From: Clostridium ragsdalei P11
GTDB lineage: Bacteria > Bacillota > Clostridia > Clostridiales > Clostridiaceae
Direction of reading: 5' to 3'
Assembly: GCF_001675165.1 (NCBI RefSeq)
Contig: NZ_LROS01000044.1
Coordinates: 124,001 to 188,000 of the forward strand
DNA: 64,000 nucleotides
Shown here piece after piece: positions 55,193 through 62,778 of this stretch. Both the position numbers and the translations under genes were made by a program. Positions within the stretch are counted from its first letter, which is position 1. Each line of letters starts with the position of its first letter. The notes beneath the pieces were generated by a model. That model was not told the DNA's origin. It searched no databases and saw only the letters and a list, made by a program, of their open reading frames with translations.

Positions 55193-55519
55193 TTAGCATT
55201 CTCCATAGTCTTCAGTAAAATATAAAATCCCTATTTTTCTAACTTTATAATTGCTTATTACATTTCCTGTTGCTTTATCATACAAATTATAACCAACAAT
55301 AGTGTAAATCATAGCATTTTCTTTATCAAGAATGTTCTTATCCATATTGTACTGTCCTTTGTTGACATGTACAGTTCCTTTAAATGCTCCCACTGGATAT
55401 CCGCTCACAAAAATATATGTTCTAATAGATATAGAAGGGGTTATGTGACTTATAATAAATCCCCCAATAATTATTATAAAAGAAGATAAAATTACAATAC
55501 CTTTTCTCGAAAATTTCAT
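55193..55519 (-). CDS. Small secreted or membrane-anchored protein, unknown
   Basis: 108 residues. N-terminal basic residues, then a hydrophobic helix (about 8-25), then a soluble domain with YIFVSGYPVGAFKGTVHVNKG and KIGILYFTEDYGEC. The segment ISIRTYIFVSGYPVGAF matches the neighbouring gene's AIRTDLFFRGYFIKAF, so the two are paralogues. The ATG has AGGAGGA upstream. I do not recognise the family. Confidence 0.6.
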   Translation of the reverse strand: MKFSRKGIVILSSFIIIIGGFIISHITPSISIRTYIFVSGYPVGAFKGTVHVNKGQYNMDKNILDKENAMIYTIVGYNLYDKATGNVISNYKVRKIGILYFTEDYGEC

Positions 55520-55583
55520 TGTCCTCCTCCTTATTACAACTTATAATAAAGTTTATACAGAATATAAACTTTATTTTCTTCAT

Positions 55584-55889
55584 TTATCCACCGCCCCCAG
55601 CATAAATATACCAATAGTCAATCTTTTTTGAATACTTATGTTTCTTAGCAACACTATATGAATCTAAACCAATGCCTGGATTTTTACAAAAATATAAAGT
55701 CCCATACTGTTGGTCAGGAATTGGTCTTTTACAAATTTCTGTTCTAAATGCTTTAATAAAATACCCTCTAAAAAACAAGTCTGTTCTTATAGCTCTTTCA
55801 ATTGTGGAATGAGTAAAAATATCAACTCCAATATATCCTACCATGATAACAATACATATTAATATTATTTTAATGGACCTATGTTTCAA
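55584..55889 (-). CDS. Small secreted or membrane-anchored protein, paralogue of 55193
   Basis: About 101 residues using a TTG start at 55889, which is preceded by AAAGGAGGGA at good spacing; the frame extends to 55946 without a ribosome site. One hydrophobic N-terminal helix (IILICIVIMVGYIGVDIF) is followed by a Tyr/Lys-rich soluble part ending YAGGGG. It lies 113 bp downstream of the 1051-residue surface-protein gene but beyond its terminator. Function unknown. Confidence 0.55.
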   Translation of the reverse strand: MKHRSIKIILICIVIMVGYIGVDIFTHSTIERAIRTDLFFRGYFIKAFRTEICKRPIPDQQYGTLYFCKNPGIGLDSYSVAKKHKYSKKIDYWYIYAGGGG

Positions 55890-55957
55890 TTTTATCCCTC
55901 CTTTCATATTGAAAATTTCTATATTCAATAAAATTAAACAATTCATATCTTTAATTT

Positions 55958-55990
55958 ATGGGTTTTGCGAATATCTCTAGCAAAACCCAT
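55958..55990 (-). terminator. Terminator of the 1051-residue protein gene
   Basis: ATGGGTTTTGC / GCAAAACCCAT stem, the same as at 45903-45935. The upstream region of the small 101-residue protein begins directly after it. Confidence 0.75.
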
Positions 55991-56002
55991 CTTAAAAGTC
56001 TT

Positions 56003-59000
56003 TTATTTATTTGACTGAACAGGTATATCTATAATATCTGAAAGGGGATTCATACTTTCAAGGCTGTCCCATACAAATGCCTTCAATTTATATATTCCCT
56101 CTTCTGGAAGCTTCATAATACCCGTCAAAATAGATGAATCTCCATTTTTTATTGTCTGCTTTCCGCATACATAATTGATGAATTTACCGCCCTCATCATA
56201 TAGTGCTACTATAAGCGATTCATCCTGATCTTTACCGGAATTATTTTCTGCCTTTACAGATACCTTTGCATCATCACCTAATTTAAATGAACTATCCTTT
56301 GTAAGGTTAGTTATCTGTATTGGCTTGGGTGTGTTATTTCCCGTAACAGTAACTGTACACTGTGCCTTTGCATCTTTATTATCTTCAGATACTGCTGTTA
56401 TTGTGGCTGTTCCTGCTTTTACTGCTGTTACCTTTCCGTTTTCATCTACTGATGCTACTGTCTTGTCACTGCTTGACCAATCTACCTTTGTATTTGTTGC
56501 ATTATTTGGTGCTACAGCTGCTGTAAGCTGCAGTGAATCTCCTTCTGTCAGGCTTGCACTTGTCTTGTCAAGGCTCACCCCTGTTACATTTACCGTTTGT
56601 GATGGTGATACCTTTTTCTCTGCGGCAGTTAACTTGTCCACTGTTTCCTGTTTCATGGATAATTTTTGTGCATCACTTAAGGCATCATACAATTTCTCTA
56701 CTGCATCAACCTTGTCTTTATCAGCTGAAGTAAGCTTGTCTACATCCAGTGCTGCTATTTCGTTATTTACCGGCACTGTAGAATTCTTTACATCTGTACA
56801 GTCAAATATTGAGTTTCTACCTTCATAATCCCTTACAAGTGAATCTATACCCCTGCATATCTGCACTGGATCATAAGTTAAATTGTCATATTGGGTAGTT
56901 TTATTTTTGGCATCAAACCCTTCAAGTATAGCACTAAATATGGTATTGCCGTCTTTTACAAATTTCTTGTCAAAAACATTAGCATGTGCCATTCCAAGTG
57001 TCATATACACCTGTGCATTGGTCCACGGGTTATTTAAATCAAAATCGCCATCACTTGTATGACCACCCCAGAAAGAACCAGTATAAGTCTGAGAATTTGA
57101 AAATTGATCAAGTGCATAATCCATGGCCTGTTTTACATCGTAATACTTGTCTCCTTCTTTTGCATTTGCATTATAATACGCTGCAATTGGTTGTAACGCC
57201 ATAGTCCACATATCAGCTGAAGAATTTGCTGATATGTGAGACCCATCAGCACCTTTTCCGTTGTAAACATTCTTAGCACCATCATGTGTACTTTCTTCCA
57301 TATAATTTCTGTCAATATGGTTTCCATCATTTAGCACATGATCAATATAATTATAAGAAGTTAATGCATAATCTGCATATGCTTCTGAAAACATCAGGCC
57401 TGCTGAATGTAAATAATTTTTATTTGAAATTATATCTATTAAATCATAAGCTTTTATATCCCTGGGGTCATATCCTATAGATGTAATTGCCAGAACTAAT
57501 TTTTCCCATTCTGTCATCTTTACATCTTGATCTCCAATTTTTGCATCTTTCATCCTCTGAAGTTCACCCTGTATGCCCTTAAACCAATCGTCATAGTAAC
57601 CACTTCTTATACCTGTGTATCCAGATCGGGCTGATGAAAATACATTCCAATCATCATCATTTAGTACAATAGTACCTGCCTTTCCCGGAGCATCAGCTTT
57701 ATCTCCCTCCCACTGAAATACGGGCACAGTTTTTTCCTGTCCAACACCTACTTTGCTGTAAATTATATTTTCTACTTCTTTTGCATCTTCAATCTGCTGC
57801 TTTTCTTCATCCTGTGTAGGTGCTACCGCACCATTGTCAAGGAGTTTAGCAGTTGAGGGAAGTACTTTACCAAGTACAAACTGGTAATCTTCATTTTGAT
57901 CATAGTTTATTTTTAGTTTGCTAGAATCAATTGTTAGTGGTACATTTCCTATAGTTGGTGCATTAAAAAATACATCTCCACTGTAGGCTGCAGTAACATT
58001 ATACTTGCTTATTAAATCGGCATCTTTATCAGATTCTGGAACCACCTTAAAAGTCGCTGTCGTTTTAAGGCAGTCATCTGTAGTTTTAAAAGGTTCAGTT
58101 CCAGGTACAAATATTCTGTTTGGGGCTGTTGTCTGCACATCTACTACTACCTTTGTTGCTATCTTAGTTGAACTATCAGAATTTAGGTAAGGGTAGCCAT
58201 CATTTACATAAGGATCTATCTTCCAGGTCTTGTTAAACTCAAATCCAAGCTTAGTATAGCTGTCTTTATCTTTCATCTGTGCTGTAGTATATCCTACAGG
58301 ATTTCCCATAAAAGAAGTACTTGAAAATCCCAGTACATCACTGTCATATGCACATGTCGCTGTTTTAATTTTGCCACTTGCATAAATTGGTTCACGAGAT
58401 ACTTTTTTTTCATTTTCTAAAAATTTACCATAAAAATAACAATTTTTGATTTCTGAGCCAGGCTCAACACAAATTCCTGCAATATTTCGTGAAAATAAAG
58501 ACTTAGTATCAAAAGTAACATTACTACAGCAGTTATCTGTATATCCATTTATTAGATTCCAGTTATCATCAAAACATCCACTATTACCAACTATCCCTGC
58601 TAAAGTTGAAAATCTACCAGCATCAACTTCAATAGTTCCTGTGCTGCAGCAGTGGGTAATTGTTCCACAACATTCATTTGCAATTACTCCATAAAATACA
58701 TCATCGTTATCATCTAAAATTATTTTACTTGTATCTTTTATGTCTACATTAGCATCAACCTTAACATTCTCCACAATTCCATCTTTCCATACAATTCCAA
58801 ACAACCCTGAAGCTGCATCTGTATAACCACTTATAGTATGAAACTTTCCATCAAAAGTACCATCAAAATTTTTATTGTGAGAGGTAAGCGATTTTAAAGG
58901 AACATTTGATTTACTTATATCAATATCCTGTGTCAAAACAACTTTTTTACCTGAATAGTCTATGCCATTATCGATATCTCCCCTGAGTTTGTTCAAGTCA

Positions 59001-59158
59001 TCTACTGAACTTACAGTGTAATTTCCATCTTCATCCTGAGTTAAAGACGGCGTTGATGCCAATGGTGAAGCATCTGCCGCAACCGTATATGGTGCAAATG
59101 TCATCAACGTAAATATAAGCATCAAAGCAAGACTAATCTTTTTCCATACCTTTTTCAT
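56003..59158 (-). CDS. Secreted beta-helix/alpha-toroid/Big2 protein
   Basis: 1051 residues. Signal peptide (1-29); beta-helix-like region (about 35-345, FDGTFDGKFHTISGYTDAA); linker (VFVPGTEPFKTTDDCLKTTA); alpha/alpha toroid (about 475-810, KMTEWEKLVLAITSIGYDPRDI); helical segment (SADKDKVDAVEKLYDALS); one Big2 (about 865-945); and the shared C-terminal domain (about 948-1051). It follows the DUF4430 protein gene by 116 bp with a hairpin between. This pair repeats, in intact form, the plan of the decayed locus at 52.7-54.5 kb. Likely B12-regulated through riboswitch 8. Confidence 0.8.
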   Translation of the reverse strand: MKKVWKKISLALMLIFTLMTFAPYTVAADASPLASTPSLTQDEDGNYTVSSVDDLNKLRGDIDNGIDYSGKKVVLTQDIDISKSNVPLKSLTSHNKNFDGTFDGKFHTISGYTDAASGLFGIVWKDGIVENVKVDANVDIKDTSKIILDDNDDVFYGVIANECCGTITHCCSTGTIEVDAGRFSTLAGIVGNSGCFDDNWNLINGYTDNCCSNVTFDTKSLFSRNIAGICVEPGSEIKNCYFYGKFLENEKKVSREPIYASGKIKTATCAYDSDVLGFSSTSFMGNPVGYTTAQMKDKDSYTKLGFEFNKTWKIDPYVNDGYPYLNSDSSTKIATKVVVDVQTTAPNRIFVPGTEPFKTTDDCLKTTATFKVVPESDKDADLISKYNVTAAYSGDVFFNAPTIGNVPLTIDSSKLKINYDQNEDYQFVLGKVLPSTAKLLDNGAVAPTQDEEKQQIEDAKEVENIIYSKVGVGQEKTVPVFQWEGDKADAPGKAGTIVLNDDDWNVFSSARSGYTGIRSGYYDDWFKGIQGELQRMKDAKIGDQDVKMTEWEKLVLAITSIGYDPRDIKAYDLIDIISNKNYLHSAGLMFSEAYADYALTSYNYIDHVLNDGNHIDRNYMEESTHDGAKNVYNGKGADGSHISANSSADMWTMALQPIAAYYNANAKEGDKYYDVKQAMDYALDQFSNSQTYTGSFWGGHTSDGDFDLNNPWTNAQVYMTLGMAHANVFDKKFVKDGNTIFSAILEGFDAKNKTTQYDNLTYDPVQICRGIDSLVRDYEGRNSIFDCTDVKNSTVPVNNEIAALDVDKLTSADKDKVDAVEKLYDALSDAQKLSMKQETVDKLTAAEKKVSPSQTVNVTGVSLDKTSASLTEGDSLQLTAAVAPNNATNTKVDWSSSDKTVASVDENGKVTAVKAGTATITAVSEDNKDAKAQCTVTVTGNNTPKPIQITNLTKDSSFKLGDDAKVSVKAENNSGKDQDESLIVALYDEGGKFINYVCGKQTIKNGDSSILTGIMKLPEEGIYKLKAFVWDSLESMNPLSDIIDIPVQSNK

Positions 59159-59197
59159 TTTGTCTCCTTTCTAATTTTTCTAAAACTATGTAATAAA

Positions 59198-59228
59198 TAC
59201 CGGGTTAAAAATACATCTTAACCCGGTA
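59198..59228 (-). terminator. Hairpin between the DUF4430 gene and the 1051-residue gene
   Basis: TACCGGGTTAA / TTAACCCGGTA, a perfect 11-bp stem with only a weak T-run. It may be an attenuator that lowers expression of the downstream gene rather than a full terminator. Confidence 0.6.
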
Positions 59229-59274
59229 TCAATCTAAAACATTTGCTTAATCAATTAGGGAAAATCTGCTTTTA

Positions 59275-60099
59275 TTATAAAGCACTAGCTGCAGCATTAA
59301 CAGCGTCTTGTGTAGCTTGTAATGTCTCCAATTGAGTTAATGCATTGGTATAAGCTGTGTCTGTTTTATTTACATGATTTGCCATTTTTGCTATAAGATT
59401 TGTTTTATCTGCTCTTCCACTAAAGAATGCAGGAGTTGCAGTTGTATTCCAATTGTAAGTTCCATATTGTTGGTTAAGTGTTCCATCTGGTAAATATCCT
59501 GCTAATCCTAAATCGCATCCTGCTGCTGCTGAAAATTCCCAGCGTATTGCAGCACCATCCGGTACATTAGCTAATGTTGTACTTCCATCATAATAAGTTG
59601 AGTTAGCATGATCTACATTATTAACTGTAAACATCCAGCCTGAAATTCCATCACATTCTTTTTCACTTAAATAATTTGCATCGGTAACAATAGGCTGATT
59701 TGGTATATTTGTCCTGAAGACAATACCTTTAGTTACAGTTTTAAGTTCTGTCTTAAAATCAGTCAGATAATTATTAGTAAATGCCGATTGATTATCTGTA
59801 GTATCCTTAAAACCTGTTACATAGCTACCATATTTGCTTGAAACTATATTTACATTTCCATCACCTACAGCCTGCTTTGTAGCATCAGCAATGGTATTCG
59901 TATCACTGAGTGTAACTTTTACTGGCTGTAAAATAGGTGCTTCTCCTAAAACATTTTTCTCAACATCCACATAGACAGTCTTTGTTGGAGCAGCATCAGC
60001 TTTTACACTATTAAAAGCTGACGGTGCAGCTACAACTCCCAAAGTTAATGTTGTTATACATAGTGTCGCAAATAATTTGTTTTTTAATCTTCTAATCAT
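59275..60099 (-). CDS. Secreted DUF4430 (transcobalamin beta-like) protein
   Basis: About 274 residues from the ATG at 60099, which has GGAGGAG eight bases upstream. Signal peptide (about 1-35). A DUF4430-type domain spans roughly 40-205: VYVDVEKNVLGEAPILQPVKV, YLSEKECDGISGWMFTVNNVD, VPDGAAIRWEFSAAAGCDLG. A helical C-terminal tail (about 215-274) has regular Asn and Thr residues. The soluble protein has no wall anchor. It is the first gene after riboswitch 8. A decayed copy is at 54122-54450. Confidence 0.78.
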   Translation of the reverse strand: MIRRLKNKLFATLCITTLTLGVVAAPSAFNSVKADAAPTKTVYVDVEKNVLGEAPILQPVKVTLSDTNTIADATKQAVGDGNVNIVSSKYGSYVTGFKDTTDNQSAFTNNYLTDFKTELKTVTKGIVFRTNIPNQPIVTDANYLSEKECDGISGWMFTVNNVDHANSTYYDGSTTLANVPDGAAIRWEFSAAAGCDLGLAGYLPDGTLNQQYGTYNWNTTATPAFFSGRADKTNLIAKMANHVNKTDTAYTNALTQLETLQATQDAVNAAASAL

Positions 60100-60318
60100 T
60101 TTATACACTCCTCCAAATTTTTAAATTTTTAATTGTTGCTTGTCCAAATTTAAAAGACAATGATAAAATTTTTACACTTTTATATCGATCACCTCCTAGA
60201 AAGTTAAATATAATGGCAATCATATTTTTAACCTTTGTGAAAAATAAACCAGGTGGTAATTCAGGTGAGATTAGATTAACGTAAATAAATATATATTTGT
60301 GTAAATAAAAGATAAAAA

Positions 60319-60344
60319 GAGACCCTCTTTCTTTCGAAGGTCTC
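60319..60344 (-). terminator. Terminator of riboswitch 8 leader
   Basis: GAGACC / GGTCTC stem with an inner TTC/GAA extension and T-run on the minus strand. Equivalent to T2 of the other leaders. The remainder of 60100-60318 is leader with no gene. Confidence 0.7.
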
Positions 60345-60441
60345 CAGTATACGACATGAATTTATAAATATTTAATGTAAACAGATGTTACTGGCATTGA
60401 ATACTTACCTTTCCCACCGAAAGAACCATATATGTTTGTAA

Positions 60442-60596
60442 CAGGCAGGTCTACTGGCTTGGTATCATCTTACTTTTCACACCTTCCCAAAGATTATATC
60501 TTCAGTGGCATTCTGTGAATTTCATCTTCCTTACAGCAGCGGGGGCTGCAGTGGTTTTTCACCACTTTCCCTATTAATTCCTAAAAAAGAAACCTA
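60442..60596 (-). promoter_or_regulatory. Cobalamin riboswitch 8, controlling DUF4430 and surface-protein genes
   Basis: B12 box AGCCAGTAGACCTGCCT. The body has AATAGGGAAAGTGGTG, CTGCAGCCCCCGCTGCTG, CCACTGAAGA and TTGGGAAGG blocks. Promoter TTGACA (60659-60664), 17 bases, TACTGT (60636-60641). Confidence 0.93.
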
Positions 60597-60719
60597 TTCA
60601 AAATTATCATTTATTTTACAATTGTCATTACCTTTACAGTACACCAACTCCACTTATTTGTCAATAATTTATAAAAACTTTATTAAATTAGTGTAAATTT
60701 CAATAATACAACACAATTT

Positions 60720-60752
60720 TCTATAAACAGAGTTCTTGACATCAGATAAATT
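60720..60752. repeat. Left copy of a 33-bp direct repeat flanking the DUF3467 gene
   Basis: The 33-base repeat contains ATAAACAGAGTTCTTG and CATCAGATAAATT, and matches 61221-61253 at 30 positions. CATCAGATAA is also the end of the IS200/IS605-type remnants at 11530-11754 and 62173-62280. Confidence 0.7.
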
Positions 60753-60789
60753 TTAATGCTAAAGTTTATCCTAAATACTGTTAAAATGT

Positions 60790-61050
60790 CTATTGCTTAT
60801 TTAACTCAGCGTTAGTTTTAGGATTTATATTAATTTCTCCAAAAGTATCCTCATACTTTTCTACTGATTTCGTAAGCATCATACAAACACTTTTTGCCTG
60901 CTGCGGACTCATAAATATCTTCACACTATCTTTTACATCTTTTTTATACACCTTCATAAAATCTAACTGAAAATCATATACACTTCCAGAAAGCTCTAAT
61001 CTATTTGAATATAGTTCCTTTTCCTCTTCCAATTTTACATTTTCATCCAT
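60790..61050 (-). CDS. DUF3467-like protein controlled by riboswitch 9
   Basis: About 86 residues from the ATG at 61050, which has AAGGG eight bases upstream. It resembles DUF3467 proteins: an N-terminal acidic Lys/Glu stretch, a central YDFQLDFMKVY and VKIFMSPQQAKSVCMMLTKSVEKYEDTFG. It has no membrane segment. The role of DUF3467 is unknown to me. It lies within direct repeats at 60720-60752 and 61221-61253, and is the only gene after riboswitch 9. Confidence 0.7.
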   Translation of the reverse strand: MDENVKLEEEKELYSNRLELSGSVYDFQLDFMKVYKKDVKDSVKIFMSPQQAKSVCMMLTKSVEKYEDTFGEININPKTNAELNKQ

Positions 61051-61220
61051 AGGATTCACCCTTACCTTTCATATTTTTTATTCAACTTATTTTTACAATT
61101 CACTCTATCTAATCACCTTCCTTTTTGTACTCGCCTGTCTAATCTACTGCATTTAGTTCTTTCATTGATGACGGAGGGGTTATTCTAAAGTAAGAACAAA
61201 TCTGATGACTTACTTGATTG

Positions 61221-61253
61221 TCCATAAACAGCGTTCTTGTCATCAGATAAATT
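61221..61253. repeat. Right copy of the 33-bp direct repeat
   Basis: Contains ATAAACAGCGTTCTTG and CATCAGATAAATT, differing from the copy at 60720-60752 at three positions. It lies between the riboswitch 9 terminator and the DUF3467 gene. Confidence 0.7.
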
Positions 61254-61267
61254 CCTGTAAAATAAAA

Positions 61268-61293
61268 AGAGACCCTCTCCCTTCGAAGGTCTC
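61268..61293 (-). terminator. Terminator of riboswitch 9 leader
   Basis: AGAGACC / GGTCTCT stem with inner CTTC/GAAG pairing and a T-run on the minus strand. The upstream T1 seen in the other leaders is degenerate here (about 61330-61354). Confidence 0.65.
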
Positions 61294-61420
61294 TATATAA
61301 CATAATTTCCCATAATGGTTAATAACTAAAAAACATCTCTGTTCTTTCATGTTAATATAACCGTTTACTTTTTCAATAAACATAGCATTGTCTTCCCCTC
61401 CGAAAGCATCACCGACATAT

Positions 61421-61577
61421 CAGGCAGGTTTCCTGGCTCAGATTCATCTTACTTCCCTGTCTTCCCAGATATAAAAATCCAGTGACATAACTAGGGTTTC
61501 ATCCTCCATACAGTAACGGTGGGCTGCAGTGTTTTTTACACTTTCCCTTTTAACTATCAATTTGACAGCACCTAATA
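61421..61577 (-). promoter_or_regulatory. Cobalamin riboswitch 9, controlling the DUF3467 gene
   Basis: B12 box AGCCAGGAAACCTGCCT and the 3/4/5/7-type body. Promoter TTGACT (61634-61639), 17 bases, TAAACT (61611-61616). Confidence 0.93.
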
Positions 61578-61673
61578 GTAAAAATATTAAATTTTATTAC
61601 CTTTATGTTAAGTTTAGGGCAAAAATTTTGAAAAGTCAACATTATTTTCTCAATAAATCCATTATTAAACATT

Positions 61674-62057
61674 TTAATCTTCTTGAATTTCAAGTACTCC
61701 CATAGGACAAGCTTTAACACAAATACCACATGCCATACACTTACTTGGATTAGGCTTGTCTTCTACTTTTACAATAATACCTTTTGGACAGGCTTCTACA
61801 CATGTACCACAGCCAGTACAAGCTTTTTTATCTATCATATATATTCCCTTAGCATTTTGTTTAATTGCCTCTTCAGGACATTTTTTAGCACACACTCCAC
61901 ATTGATTGCATACTTTTAAATCTACAGATCCATCTTTTCCTTCATCAATCTTAATACAAGAATTGCCGTAGGTTTTGTAAAATGCCTCGGAACAAGCCAT
62001 TTCACAACTTAAACAAGACATACATAAAGACTTATCTTTAACAACTAATTTTTTCAT
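61674..62057 (-). CDS. Four-cluster polyferredoxin (CooF/DmsB-like iron-sulfur protein)
   Basis: About 127 residues from the ATG at 62057 (ribosome site AAAGGGGAA). Four cysteine clusters are visible: CMSCLSCEMAC, CNQCGVCAKKC, CTGCGTCVEAC and CMACGICVKAC. They would hold up to four [4Fe-4S] centres and carry electrons between a dehydrogenase and an acceptor. Such proteins often accompany CO dehydrogenase, hydrogenase or formate enzymes, but no partner is adjacent. It is just upstream of riboswitch 9 and is not itself B12-controlled as far as I can see. Confidence 0.9.
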   Translation of the reverse strand: MKKLVVKDKSLCMSCLSCEMACSEAFYKTYGNSCIKIDEGKDGSVDLKVCNQCGVCAKKCPEEAIKQNAKGIYMIDKKACTGCGTCVEACPKGIIVKVEDKPNPSKCMACGICVKACPMGVLEIQED

Positions 62058-62172
62058 AATACATTCCCCTTTAAACATTATTTATATATACTTTGTACAT
62101 ATATCTTAATTATACAAATATATAAGGTATATATCAATACCGCAAATTTTATGCCTATTATTTTGGTTTATA

Positions 62173-62280
62173 TCAACGAATCTTACTTAGTGGGAAAAGC
62201 AGATATCCCAAATCTTTGATTTGGTGATAGTCGCTTTCGCTGTGTGCGTGGGAGTGTTACAGTAGGTAGCCATCAGATAA
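62173..62280 (+). mobile_element. IS200/IS605-type end remnant, single unit
   Basis: It begins CTTACTTAGTGGGAAAAGC and ends GTAGCCATCAGATAA. The left half matches unit 1 and the right half unit 2 of the 11530-11754 remnant, so it looks like a deletion between units. No transposase gene is near. Confidence 0.55.
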
Positions 62281-62469
62281 AATAAATGTACAATAAGATT
62301 GTCAAAATAAAGTAAAAAGTACTTAAGTGCAGGAGGGACTGCTGTTAAATACTTTTTATTTTAGAGTTTAGGGTTTAAATAATTAAATTTATTTCAAAAC
62401 TATATTAATTTAAGAAGCAATTTATATGCCAATTCTTCATCTTGCAATATTCCTACTTAAAATTATAAA

Positions 62470-62704
62470 TTTTATCCGATGCCTACAACCGTAGTACCCC
62501 CATCTTCTTATAAAGTGGGGGATATTAGAACTCTTGAGCTTCAGCGATTTAGAGTTCTTATGCTGTGCATAACGGCTGCTACACCCCTAGATAACTATTT
62601 CCCCTAAAGGATAACGCCTTCTAAGTGCTAAAGCACTAAGAATCCTGTTAATAAGTTTCAGTAGGAGAAAAAAACTCCACCTGAAACCAAGAACTCTGTT
62701 TATC
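62470..62704 (-). mobile_element. IS200/IS605-type right-end remnant with omegaRNA-like structure
   Basis: The minus strand has a hairpin-rich region: GTTTCAGGTGGAG...CTCCTACTGAAAC, AGTGCTTTAGCACT, TTATCTAGGGGTGTAGC, AACTCTAAATCGCTG... AAGAGTT, CCCCCAC...GTGGGGG-type stems, ending GGCATCGGATAAA. The layout matches TnpB-associated right ends. No intact tnpA or tnpB frame is present. Confidence 0.55.
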
Positions 62705-62778
62705 ATTTTGAATATTTTTCTCGTACCATATTGATAAATTACTTTAATTTAGTTTTATTTTGATACTGATAGATTCAT

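Noticed and set aside
34480-61590. Repeated near-identical 160-bp blocks that could suggest a CRISPR or tandem repeat array
   Set aside because: They are kilobases apart and contain B12 boxes, promoters and terminators; they are paralogous riboswitch leaders.
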